A DNA stretch of 35,728 nt from Streptomyces albus subsp. chlorinus (GTDB lineage Bacteria; Actinomycetota; Actinomycetes; Streptomycetales; Streptomycetaceae), in assembly GCF_013302895.1 (NCBI RefSeq), contig NZ_VJOK01000001.1, positions 3,178,052-3,213,779 of the forward strand. The letters are read 5' to 3'. This document shows, piece by piece, positions 22,433-30,295 of the stretch; the first letter of the stretch is position 1; each line of letters begins with the position of its first letter. Under the pieces are notes generated by a model. The model was not told where the DNA came from, made no database searches, and worked only from the letters and a program-made list of their open reading frames with translations. The position numbers and the translations under genes were made by a program.

Positions 22433-23368
22433 ATGACCGTACCGGCGGCCTGCCCGCAGTTCACCGAGATCGCCCAGCGGGTCAACAACTGGGGCCGCTG
22501 GGGCCCCGACGACGAGGCGGGCACGCTCAACCTCGTCACCGACGAGGTGGTGCGGCGCGCGGCGGCAGCCGTCCGCACGGGCCGCCGCGTCCCGCTCGCG
22601 CTGCCCCTCCAGCAGGACGGCGTCCAGACCGGACTGATCCCCGGCAGGGTGAACCCGCTGCACGTGATGGTGGCGCTCAACCTGGAGCTGTTCGGCCCCG
22701 GCACGGTCGCCACCAGCGACGACGCGGTCACCATGGGACTTCAGGCCGCCACCCACTGGGACGGGCTCGGCCACGTCTCACACGGAGGGCGGCTCTACAA
22801 CGGCCGCCCGGCCGCCACCGTCACCGCGCACAGCGGCGCCTCGTTCGGCGGCATCGAGAAGACGCGCCCCCTCGTCTCCCGCGGCGTCCTGCTGGACGTG
22901 GCCCGGGCCCGCGGCGTGGAGTGTCTGGCGGGCGGCCACGCGGTGACGCCGGAGGACCTGGACGCCGCCGAGGAGTTGGCCCGCACCCGCGTCGGGGAGG
23001 GCGACATCGTGCTGGTGCGCACGGGGCAGTTGCGCCACTACCTCGCCGGCGACAAGCACGCCTACGCCCATCCCTCGCCCGGCCTGTCGCTGCGCACCCC
23101 GGCCTGGTTCCACGCCCGGGACGTGGCCGCCGTCGCCAACGACACCCTCACCTTCGAGGTCGTCCCGCCGGAGATCGAGGGCCTGTGGCTGCCCGTCCAC
23201 GCCCTGCACCTGGTGGAGATGGGCATGCTCCAGGGCCAGAACTGGAACCTTGAGGAGCTGTCGGAGGTCTGCGCGGAGGAGGGCCGCCACACCTTCCTGC
23301 TGACGGCCCAGCCCGAACCCTTCACGGGCGGCACAGGGGCCCCGGTGGCGCCGGTGGCGGTGCTGTGA
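22433..23368 (+). CDS. Cyclase-family (kynurenine formamidase-like) metal hydrolase
   Basis: This is a 311-residue member of the cyclase/KynB superfamily of metal-dependent hydrolases. NNWGRWGPDDEAGTLNLVT opens the domain. The metal motif is ATHWDGLGH (His108, Asp110, His114), equivalent to the family's H-x-D-x-x-x-H. VPPEIEGLWLPVHALHLVEMGM near the C-terminus gives the second conserved block. Family members hydrolyse formamides, lactones or cyclic amides. Here it may open a lactone, possibly one made by the monooxygenase at 7110, but that is speculation. The start is the ATG at 22433 with GGGAGG just upstream. It is divergent from the SDR operon across operator E. Length is normal. Confidence 0.88.
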   Translation: MTVPAACPQFTEIAQRVNNWGRWGPDDEAGTLNLVTDEVVRRAAAAVRTGRRVPLALPLQQDGVQTGLIPGRVNPLHVMVALNLELFGPGTVATSDDAVTMGLQAATHWDGLGHVSHGGRLYNGRPAATVTAHSGASFGGIEKTRPLVSRGVLLDVARARGVECLAGGHAVTPEDLDAAEELARTRVGEGDIVLVRTGQLRHYLAGDKHAYAHPSPGLSLRTPAWFHARDVAAVANDTLTFEVVPPEIEGLWLPVHALHLVEMGMLQGQNWNLEELSEVCAEEGRHTFLLTAQPEPFTGGTGAPVAPVAVL

Positions 23369-23643
23369 GCGGCCGACGGGCGCGCCGGGTGCAAGCCGGG
23401 TGGCGGTGCGCCGCGAAGCGCCCCGAGCACGGCACGGCGTACCGCCACCCGGCTCCGGCGCTCGGGGCCCTGCCTCGCACGGAGGTTGGCGCCGGAGGGC
23501 GATCCGTACTCGCCGAGGAACCTCAGGCACCTCGGCGTCCCCTCACGACGAATCGCTCCACCCAAGGGTGATCAGCCCGACACGACACGTCAACACCTGG
23601 TCTGGACTTGGGGAGGCTTCGCCCTGTTTGTCCCGGCGCGTGA

Positions 23644-24477
23644 TCAACCGAACGCGCCAGCTCCGGCCTCCACGACATGGACGCGTGCGCGCGTACTCCC
23701 CCCGACGACCCCCCTATGCGCCTCGTGGTGCGGGTATGCCTCACCGTTCGTGCGGGGCTCACCGTTCATACGGGGCTCACCCTGCGCGCGGGTCACACCG
23801 CCCGCCCGGGTGTCGCCGTCCGCACGCGTCTCACCCCCCGCGCGGGTGCGGTTCCCCTCGTCAGCGCGCCGCCCGCCATCGACACCTACGGCCCCGTCGG
23901 CACGAGCGGCCCCGTCGGCGCGAACGGCCCGGTCGGCACGAACCGCCCCGTCGGTGCGAACCGCCCCGCCGGTGCGAACGGCTCCACCCGGCCCGGGAGG
24001 GTGGGCCGCACTCCGCCGCCCGTCCGAGACCGGCGCCTGGTCCTCCGCCACCACCGGCGGGACGGCGTCCAGTTCGCACCACACGCGCTTGCCGCCCGGC
24101 TCGTGTTCCCAGCCCCAGCGGTCGGCCAGGCCGGAGACCAGCTCCAGCCCCCGGCCGCCGGTGTCCCCGCCCTCGGCCTGGCGGCGGCGCGGCGCGCGGC
24201 TGCTCGCGTCGGCGACCTCCACCCGTACGGACTCCACGGCACCGCGCGCGTCCTCCCCGCCGCAGCGCCGGGGCAGCAGTATGCACAGCACGGCCGGACA
24301 GCCGGTGTGCACCACCGCGTTGGTGACGAGTTCCGAGATCAGCAGGATCAGCGTCTCTGCCAAGGGTTCGTCAGCGGCCACTCCGGCGCCCGCCAGCCGG
24401 GCCCTGGCCCACCTCCGGGCGCGCCCCACCTCCGTCGGATCGGATCCGATCTCCAACTGCTCCAGAAGCACCTGCAC
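23644..24477 (-). CDS. RsbW-like ATP-binding protein with hexapeptide-repeat tail
   Basis: This 277-residue protein has an N-terminal HATPase_c_2 domain of the anti-sigma kinase type (about 1-145). ELVTNAVVHTG is the N box, VEVADASS the G1 region and GGRGLELVSGLADRWG the G2 loop. Streptomyces encodes many such small RsbW/SpoIIAB-like proteins, usually 130-160 residues. Here a tail of about 130 residues is added, made of hexapeptide repeats around Arg-x-Asp-Gly-x-Val/Thr. The repeats match an 18-bp DNA repeat (23896-23985) and more diverged units down to about 23740. The start is the ATG at 24477. It lies alone between catabolic genes, with no operator of the regulon, so it is probably unrelated to the pathway. 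The partner is unknown. Confidence 0.87.
   Translation of the reverse strand: MQVLLEQLEIGSDPTEVGRARRWARARLAGAGVAADEPLAETLILLISELVTNAVVHTGCPAVLCILLPRRCGGEDARGAVESVRVEVADASSRAPRRRQAEGGDTGGRGLELVSGLADRWGWEHEPGGKRVWCELDAVPPVVAEDQAPVSDGRRSAAHPPGPGGAVRTGGAVRTDGAVRADRAVRADGAARADGAVGVDGGRRADEGNRTRAGGETRADGDTRAGGVTRAQGEPRMNGEPRTNGEAYPHHEAHRGVVGGSTRARVHVVEAGAGAFG
23896..23985 (-). repeat. 18-bp coding tandem repeat, five copies
   Basis: The GTCGG or GCCGG element recurs at 23896, 23914, 23932, 23950 and 23968, an exact 18-bp period. The array encodes the hexapeptide repeats of the RsbW-like protein's tail. Similar but more diverged units continue leftward to about 23740. Confidence 0.88.
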
Positions 24478-24914
24478 CGCTCACACCATCCGAACTGGCG
24501 GACACATCGCCTCGCGTCTCCAAGTAGTCACGGATTGTGACTCCAGCAGAAACAGCATGGTTGACTCATAGTGAGGGCAACAAGCGCTTCAGGCATATTC
24601 CGGCGCAAAGGAGTAGAGGCACGGCATACTGTGCGACGTCCTGTGCGACGCCGCACGGGCACACTCGAACGAGCCCGGCCGAAACGTCTGGTCATCGTCG
24701 AGTCCCTTGCTCATCGGGGGCCTCCCGCTGTCGCACACCGTCGGCCCGCACCCTGTCGTCCACGGGCGGCACCACCGGGGACCGCCGCACTCGCGCCCAG
24801 GAGCGTACCGGAGTGGAACACGAGCTTCCGCTCGTGGTGGTCACACGCCGCATACACAACACCTATAACCCTGCGTAATCGACGCTCCGGTTGTTTTCCG
24901 GAGAAACACGGAGA
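24478..24914. other. Intergenic region with lower GC content
   Basis: About 440 bases lie between the RsbW-like gene start and the stop of the acyl-CoA dehydrogenase gene at 24915. I see no open frame with codon bias and no operator of the regulon. GC is lower than average, as expected for a promoter. A six-base stem (CTCCGG at 24885, CCGGAG at 24898, loop of seven) lies near the acyl-CoA dehydrogenase stop. Confidence 0.5.
24885..24903 (-). terminator. Weak hairpin downstream of acyl-CoA dehydrogenase operon
   Basis: CTCCGG and CCGGAG form a six-base stem with a seven-base loop, eleven bases past the stop at 24915 in the leftward direction. There is no T-run, which is common for Streptomyces terminators. 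The stem is short, so this call is tentative. Confidence 0.3.
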
Positions 24915-26036
24915 TCAGCGAGGGATGGGACACCGGAGCGCCGCGGCCAGCCGCTCCTCGGCCTCCACGTCCGTGCGCCACTGCGCCGCCCGCAACCACG
25001 CGCGCTTCAGATGGAGATGGACGTCGGCCTCCCAGGTGAAGCCCATGCCCCCATGCACCTGGAGACAGTCCCGGGCGTTGGCGGTGGCCGCCTCGTCGGC
25101 GAGGAGCTTCGCCGCGCAGGTCTCCGTCTCGTCCGCGGTCACGGCCGCCGCGTAGACGGCGCTCCTCGCCGTCTCCGTACGCACCAGCATCCGGGCGCAC
25201 AGGTGTTGTACGGCCTGGAAGGAGCCGATGGGCCGGCCGAACTGCTCCCGTTCCCGCGCGTGGGCGACGGCCATCTCCACCGTGCGGGCGGCGCTGCCCA
25301 GTTGCTGGGCCGCCGTGAGCAGCGCCGCCTCCCGGCGCAGCACCCCCGCGCTCACGCCCCCGCTCGCCCGCCCGCGCACGGATGTCCCGCGCGCAGCCCC
25401 GTTCCCGGACCACTCGTTCGCCGATCTCCCGTCCGCAAGCCCCCCATCCGCGGAGCCCCCGTCCGCAGACCTCCCGCACGCAGCCCCGCCCGCCGGCGTG
25501 CTCGCGGGCAGCGTCCCCTCCGCCACCCGGTGCAGCGGCGAGAGCGGGTCGAGCGAGCGCACCGGCACCGCCGCCGGCGCGCCGGGCGCCACCACGTCCA
25601 CCGGCTCGCCACCGTCCCGCACCACCAGGACGGCGTCCGCCGAGGGCAGGTGCTCCACCAGGACGCCGTCGCCCGCCACGGCACCGGCGCCGGGCGCCGC
25701 GTCCACCGCCGTCACCACCGCCGTCCCGTCGGCGGCGCCGGGCACCAGCCCTGTGCCGCCCGCCAGGTGGCTGGCCACCAGCGGGCCCGGCAGCAGCGCG
25801 CGGCCCGCCTCCTCGAACAGCAGCACCGCCTCGGGCAGGCCCGCTCCGGCGCCGCCCTCCTCCTCGTCCGCCCGCAGCGAGAAGAGACCCGCCTCCCCCA
25901 GCGCGCGCCACAGCACCCGGTCGATGCCGGGCGCTTCCACGGCCTCGCGCAGGGCCTCGCGGCCGAACCGGGCCGCCAGCAGCTCGCGCATGCCGCGCCG
26001 CAGCGCCAGTTGGTCGTCCGTCAGCCGGAAGTCCAC
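24915..26036 (-). CDS. Acyl-CoA dehydrogenase, FadE27-like subunit
   Basis: This 373-residue acyl-CoA dehydrogenase subunit opens with VDFRLTDDQLALRRGMREL. It has EREQFGRPIGSFQAVQHLCA in the third domain and ends with QVHGGMGFTWEADVHLHLKRAW, the signature of FadE27-type partners. Residues about 179-231 are a low-complexity insert with repeated Ser-Ala-Asp-Gly-Gly units. The start is the GTG at 26036, five bases after the stop of the neighbouring FadE26-like gene, with GAGG just before it. In the sterol side-chain enzymes FadE26-FadE27 (ChsE4-ChsE5) two such adjacent genes make an alpha2-beta2 enzyme in which one subunit carries the base. I infer the same here. It is the last gene of the run under operator F. 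Confidence 0.91.
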   Translation of the reverse strand: MDFRLTDDQLALRRGMRELLAARFGREALREAVEAPGIDRVLWRALGEAGLFSLRADEEEGGAGAGLPEAVLLFEEAGRALLPGPLVASHLAGGTGLVPGAADGTAVVTAVDAAPGAGAVAGDGVLVEHLPSADAVLVVRDGGEPVDVVAPGAPAAVPVRSLDPLSPLHRVAEGTLPASTPAGGAACGRSADGGSADGGLADGRSANEWSGNGAARGTSVRGRASGGVSAGVLRREAALLTAAQQLGSAARTVEMAVAHAREREQFGRPIGSFQAVQHLCARMLVRTETARSAVYAAAVTADETETCAAKLLADEAATANARDCLQVHGGMGFTWEADVHLHLKRAWLRAAQWRTDVEAEERLAAALRCPIPR

Positions 26037-26041
26037 GGTCC

Positions 26042-27211
26042 TCACCGTCCCTTCGGCAGGCCGAGGAGGCGCTCGGCGACGAGGGTGTGCTGGATCTCGG
26101 AGGTCCCGGCGGCGACGGTGTACGAGAGGGAGGAGAGCCGCTCCCGCGCCCACTCCTCCGCCAGGTCCAGCGCCCCGGGCCCCAGCACCTGCGCGGCGGC
26201 CTCGTACAGCTCCTGCCGGGCGTGCGAGTAGCGCAGTTTGAAGACCGAACCGCCCACCCCGGGCACACCCGTGCCGCCCCGGCGCAGCGCGTGCGTGGCC
26301 TCGCTGACGTTCCACTGGGTGAGCCGCCACAGCGCGGTGAACTCGGCGCTCAGGCGGCCCAGCCGGCGGCGCAGCACGGGGTCGCCCCAGCGGCCGTTCT
26401 CCTGCGCCCGCCGGGCGAGCAGCCGCAGGGTGCGGTGGCAGGCGACCACCTCGCCGGCGAAGGCGGTGCCCCGCTCGAAGGAGAGCGTCACCATGGTGAC
26501 GCGCCAGCCGTCGTTCTCCTCGCCCACCCGGTTGGCCACCGGAACGCGCACCTCGTCGAGGAAGACCTCGGCGAACTCGCGCGACCCGGCCAGTGTGCGC
26601 AGCGGCCGTACGGTGACGCCGGGTGCGTCCATGGGCAGGGCGAGCCAGGTGATGCCCCGGTGGCGGGGAGCCTCGGGGTCGGTGCGCACCAGCAGTTCGC
26701 ACCAGTCGGCGACCTCGGCGTGCGAGGTCCAGATCTTGGAGCCGGTCACCACGTAGGTGTCGCCGTCGCGTACCGCGCGGGTCCGCAGGGAGGCCAGGTC
26801 GGAGCCCGCGTCCGGCTCCGAGAAGCCCTGGCACCACACGTGTTCGCCGCGCAGGATGGGCGGCAGCCAGCGGGCGCGCTGCTCCGCGCTGCCCTCGGCG
26901 GCGATGGTGGGCCCGGCGTGCAGCAGTCCGACGAACCCGGCGCCCACATAGGGGGCGCCGGCCGTCTCCGTCTCCTCCAGGAAGATCAGGTGCTGGGTGG
27001 GGGTGGCGCCCTGTCCGCCCGCGTCGACGGGCCAGTGCAGGCCCGCGTATCCGGCGTCGTAGAGCCTGCGCTGCCAGTCCATGTCCCAGGCGCGCCGGGC
27101 CGGCCAGTCCAGCGGGTCGGGGCGAGGCGGCAGCGTGGGCAGGACGCCGGCCAGCCAGCCGCGCAGCCGCGCGCGGAACTCCTCCTCCTCGGCGGTGCGG
27201 GCCAGTTCCAT
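26042..27211 (-). CDS. Acyl-CoA dehydrogenase, FadE26-like subunit
   Basis: This 389-residue acyl-CoA dehydrogenase has HVWCQGFSEPDAGSDLASL and VTGSKIWTSHAEVADWCELL as flavin and substrate segments. VAAGTSEIQHTLVAERLLGLP closes it. The Glu of the classical C-terminal EGT motif is Ala here. An FERG segment near residue 245 lies where isovaleryl-CoA dehydrogenase and FadE26 have their catalytic Glu. It therefore looks like the catalytic member of the pair with the gene at 24915. No low-complexity insert is present, unlike the other three acyl-CoA dehydrogenases in the window. Starts: ATG at 27211, or GTG at 27214. It lies 13 bases after the amidohydrolase stop. Substrate class is inferred only from the pairing. 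Confidence 0.92.
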   Translation of the reverse strand: MELARTAEEEEFRARLRGWLAGVLPTLPPRPDPLDWPARRAWDMDWQRRLYDAGYAGLHWPVDAGGQGATPTQHLIFLEETETAGAPYVGAGFVGLLHAGPTIAAEGSAEQRARWLPPILRGEHVWCQGFSEPDAGSDLASLRTRAVRDGDTYVVTGSKIWTSHAEVADWCELLVRTDPEAPRHRGITWLALPMDAPGVTVRPLRTLAGSREFAEVFLDEVRVPVANRVGEENDGWRVTMVTLSFERGTAFAGEVVACHRTLRLLARRAQENGRWGDPVLRRRLGRLSAEFTALWRLTQWNVSEATHALRRGGTGVPGVGGSVFKLRYSHARQELYEAAAQVLGPGALDLAEEWARERLSSLSYTVAAGTSEIQHTLVAERLLGLPKGR

Positions 27212-27224
27212 CACTCGCAGCCCG

Positions 27225-28415
27225 TCATGTCAGGTCCAGCTCCAGCATGCGGATGGCGTTGCCGCGCATCAGCTTGTGAACGGTCTCGTCGTCGAGGCCC
27301 TTCACGTGGTCCAGGGCGACTTGTCTGGTGTGCGGGAAGGTGGAGTCGACGTGCGGGTAGTCGGTCTCGAAGGTGGCGTTGTCGCGGCCGACCACGTCCA
27401 GCGCGCTGATGCCGTGCTTGTCGCGGAAGAAGCAGCAGAAGATCTGCCGGTAGTAGTACGTGGAGGGCGGCTCGGGGATCAGGTCGCGGACGCCGCCCCA
27501 GGCGCGGTGCTCCTCCCACACGTCGTCGGCGCGCTCCAGGGCGTAGGGGATCCAGCCCATCTGGCCCTCGCTGTAGGCGAGCTTGAGCCGGGGGAAGGTG
27601 ACCAGGACGCCGCTGAAGAGGAAGTCCATCATCGAGGCCATGGCGTTGTTGAAGGACAGCGACGCCTGCACGGCCGGGGGCGCGTCGGGGGAGGCGGCGG
27701 GCATCTGGGAGGAGGAGCCGATGTGCATGTTGACGACGGTTCCGGTCTCCTCGCAGACGGCGAAGAACGGGTCCCAGTAGCCGGAGTGGATGCTGGGCAG
27801 CCCCAGGTAGGTGGGGATCTCGCTGAAGGTGACGGCCCGCACCCCGCGCTCCGCGTTGCGGCGGACCTCGGCGACGGCCAGCTCGATGTCCCACAGCGGG
27901 ATGAGGCACAGGGGGATGAGCCGGCCGCCCGAGTCGCCGCACCACTCCTCGACCATCCAGTCGTTGTAGGCGCGTACGCAGGCCAGCGCGACCTCCTTGT
28001 CGCGCGCCTCGGCGAACGTCTGGCCGCAGAAGCGGGGGAAGGTGGGGAAGCACAGGGACGCCTCGACGTGGTTGAGGTCCATGTCGGCCAGCCGGGCGGC
28101 CGGGTCCCAGCAGCCGCGCCGCATCTGGTCGCGGGTGATGCCCTCCAGCGTCATCTCGTCGCGGTCGAAGCCGACGGCGGCGATGTTGCGCTTGTACGGG
28201 AACTTGAGGTCCTCGTAGATCCACCAGTCGGTGGGCGGCCCGTCGGGGTCCATGGTGATCCGGTACCTGCCGCCGACGTATTCCAGTTCGCCGATCCCGG
28301 CGGTGACCGGTTTGGGTCCCCTGTCCCGGTACTTGGCCGGCAGCCACGTCTCGAAGAGGTGCGCGGGCTCGATCACATGGTCGTCGACACTGATGATGCG
28401 CGGTAGTTCCGTCAC
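27225..28415 (-). CDS. Amidohydrolase-2 family TIM-barrel protein
   Basis: This 396-residue protein belongs to the ACMSD-like amidohydrolase-2 family, whose members are metal-dependent hydrolases or decarboxylases. ISVDDHVIEPAHLFETWLP is the N-terminal metal-binding region (Asp12 and His13, where ACMSD has HxH). NMHIGSSS carries a second ligand His, and ETDYPHVDSTFP near the C-terminus carries the conserved Asp. The middle has the usual MDLNHVEASLCFPTFPRFCG. Starting at the GTG at 28415 (GAGGGG nine bases upstream), it is the first gene of the leftward run with two acyl-CoA dehydrogenases. Operator F lies 29 bases upstream. The reaction is not predictable: decarboxylation or C-C hydrolysis of a pathway intermediate would fit. 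Confidence 0.9.
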   Translation of the reverse strand: MTELPRIISVDDHVIEPAHLFETWLPAKYRDRGPKPVTAGIGELEYVGGRYRITMDPDGPPTDWWIYEDLKFPYKRNIAAVGFDRDEMTLEGITRDQMRRGCWDPAARLADMDLNHVEASLCFPTFPRFCGQTFAEARDKEVALACVRAYNDWMVEEWCGDSGGRLIPLCLIPLWDIELAVAEVRRNAERGVRAVTFSEIPTYLGLPSIHSGYWDPFFAVCEETGTVVNMHIGSSSQMPAASPDAPPAVQASLSFNNAMASMMDFLFSGVLVTFPRLKLAYSEGQMGWIPYALERADDVWEEHRAWGGVRDLIPEPPSTYYYRQIFCCFFRDKHGISALDVVGRDNATFETDYPHVDSTFPHTRQVALDHVKGLDDETVHKLMRGNAIRMLELDLT

Positions 28416-28444
28416 GGACGTGTCCCCTCGCCGGACCGGCCTAT

Positions 28445-28459
28445 CTGATGCCCCGTCAG
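28445..28459. promoter_or_regulatory. Operator site F
   Basis: CTGATG-CCC-CGTCAG matches 11 of 12 arm positions. The symmetry extends outward as TATCTGATG...CGTCAGATA, making it one of the longest palindromes of the set. It lies 29 bases upstream of the amidohydrolase GTG. Confidence 0.82.
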
Positions 28460-28522
28460 ATAAGAGGCTAGCCCCGCCGACTCTGGACCGACAAGGCGTC
28501 GCCGCCTACGCTTCCGGCAAAA

Positions 28523-28537
28523 CTGACGGCCCGTCAG
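28523..28537. promoter_or_regulatory. Operator site G
   Basis: CTGACG-GCC-CGTCAG has perfect arms and is extended to ACTGACG...CGTCAGT. It lies 36 bases upstream of the acyl-CoA ligase ATG at 28574. With site F, each of the two divergent genes has its own operator near its start. Confidence 0.82.
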
Positions 28538-28573
28538 TGAACGCGGCTCTTCCACGGAGGCGGAGGGGACGGC

Positions 28574-30253
28574 ATGTCCGCTGTCGCACACGCACAGGAC
28601 ACCGCACACGCGCTGGGCACCTCGCGCACCCTGTGGGAGCTGGTCACCCGCCGGGCCGCGCTCACCCCCGACGCCCCCGCCCTCCTCCAGGCGGCCGACG
28701 ACCCGGACGACGACCGCGCCCTCACCTTCGGCGCCCTGCGCGAGCGCGCCGAACGCACCGCCGCCGGACTGTACGAGCGGGGGCTACGCCCCGCACACAC
28801 CGTCGCCTGGCAGCTGCCCACCCGGATCGAGACGGTCGTCCTCTCCCTGGCCCTGGCCCGGCTGGGCGTGCGGCAGACCCCCCTCATCCCCGGCCACCGG
28901 GATCGCGAGGTGACCCTCGCCCTGCGCGCCACCGGCGCCGCCTGGTACCTCCACCCCGGCGAGTGGCGCGGCACCGACTACGCCGCCCTCGCCGCCCGCG
29001 TCCGGCAGCGGACGGACCCGGCGCCGCGCACCCTCACCGCCTACGACACCCTCCCCGAGGCCGACCCCGGCCCGCTGCCGCCCCCGCCGCGCGACGGCAC
29101 AGCGGTGCGGTGGATCTACTGGACCTCGGGCACCACCTCCGCGCCGCGCGGCGTACGCCACACCGACCGCAGCCTCCTCGCGGGCGGCTCCTGCCTCGCG
29201 CACGCCCTGCGGCCCCGCCCCGACGACACCGGCTCCCTCGCCTTCCCGTATGCGCACATAGGCGGCCCCGACTACCTGGTCATGGTGCTGCTGTGCGGGT
29301 TTCCGGCCGTGCTCTTCGAGAAGTTCGCGCTGCCCCGGGCGCTGGCCGGCTACCGGCGGCACCACGTCACCATCGCCGGCGGCTCGACCGCGTTCTACAC
29401 GATGTTCCTGGCCGAGCAGCGCAAGCGGCCCGGCGAGAAGCTGATCCCGAGCCTGCGGCTGCTGGCAGGCGGCGGCGCGGCCAAACCGGCCGAGCTGTAC
29501 CACGAGGTGGTGGCCGAACTCGGCTGCGCCCTCACCCACGGCTACGGCATGACCGAGGCCCCCATGATCACCATGGGCGACCCCGACGACACCCCCCACC
29601 ACCTGGCCACCACCGAGGGCCGCCCGCCAGCCGCCATGGAGATCCGCGTCACCGCCCCCGACGGCACCCCGCTCCCGCCCGGCAGCGAGGGCGAGGTGCG
29701 GCTGCGGGGCGAGGCCGTGTGCCGCGGCTACCTCGACGAGCGGCAGACCGCCGAGGCGTTCGACGCGGAGGGCTTCCTGATCACCGGCGACCTGGGGCGC
29801 CTCCTGGAGAGCGGACACCTGGTGCTCACCGGCCGCACCAAGGACATCATCATCCGCAAGGGGGAGAACATCGCGGCCAAGGAGATCGAACAGCTCCTCT
29901 ACGAGCACCCCGCCGTCGGGGACGCCGCCGTCATCGGACTGCCCGACCCGGAGCGCGGGGAGCGGGTCTGCGCGGTGATCGAACAGCCGCCCGGCGCGCC
30001 CCCGGTCACCCTCGACGACCTCACGGCCCACCTGCGCGGTCTGGGGCTGGCGACCTACAAACTGCCCGAGCAGCTCGAAGTGGTGGACGCGCTGCCGCGC
30101 AACGACGCGCTGCGGAAGGTGCTCAAGTACAAGCTCAGGGAACGGTTCGGCCGGGAAGGGGGGTCCGGACGGGAAGGAGGGTCCGGCCGGGTGGCGGGAC
30201 CAGCGCCGGGGGACGGGGGCGGCACCGCGTCCGGGGGTGCCGCGACGCCGTGA
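28574..30253 (+). CDS. AMP-forming acyl-CoA ligase (FadD/ANL superfamily)
   Basis: This 559-residue adenylate-forming enzyme activates a carboxylic acid through an acyl-AMP to the CoA thioester. The phosphate-binding loop is YWTSGTTSAPRGVRHTDRS. HGYGMTEAPMITMG is the A5 motif, FLITGDLGRL A7, and GRTKDIIIRKGENIAAKEIE the A8 hinge. The catalytic A10 lysine is likely in RNDALRKVLKYKLRERF. About 35 residues after that are a Gly/Arg/Ser-rich tail with a repeated REGGSG unit, encoded by 15-bp DNA repeats near 30145-30190. The start is the ATG at 28574 with GGAGGGG nearby. Operator G precedes it. It is the second CoA-ligase type in the putative regulon, beside the ADP-forming enzyme at 8490. The acid specificity is unknown. 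Confidence 0.93.
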   Translation: MSAVAHAQDTAHALGTSRTLWELVTRRAALTPDAPALLQAADDPDDDRALTFGALRERAERTAAGLYERGLRPAHTVAWQLPTRIETVVLSLALARLGVRQTPLIPGHRDREVTLALRATGAAWYLHPGEWRGTDYAALAARVRQRTDPAPRTLTAYDTLPEADPGPLPPPPRDGTAVRWIYWTSGTTSAPRGVRHTDRSLLAGGSCLAHALRPRPDDTGSLAFPYAHIGGPDYLVMVLLCGFPAVLFEKFALPRALAGYRRHHVTIAGGSTAFYTMFLAEQRKRPGEKLIPSLRLLAGGGAAKPAELYHEVVAELGCALTHGYGMTEAPMITMGDPDDTPHHLATTEGRPPAAMEIRVTAPDGTPLPPGSEGEVRLRGEAVCRGYLDERQTAEAFDAEGFLITGDLGRLLESGHLVLTGRTKDIIIRKGENIAAKEIEQLLYEHPAVGDAAVIGLPDPERGERVCAVIEQPPGAPPVTLDDLTAHLRGLGLATYKLPEQLEVVDALPRNDALRKVLKYKLRERFGREGGSGREGGSGRVAGPAPGDGGGTASGGAATP

Positions 30254-30295
30254 GGGGGCGCGCCGAGGTCCCCAGGGGGCGGCCCCGGGGCGCGT

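Noticed and set aside
17184..28415. Secondary-metabolite gene cluster
   Set aside because: There are ligases, dehydrogenases and a monooxygenase, but no polyketide synthase, peptide synthetase, terpene cyclase or carrier protein. Catabolism fits better.
4255..28537. KstR or KstR2 regulon
   Set aside because: The pathway resembles sterol catabolism, but the palindrome differs from both operator consensus sequences as I know them, and none of their motifs was noticed before these genes.
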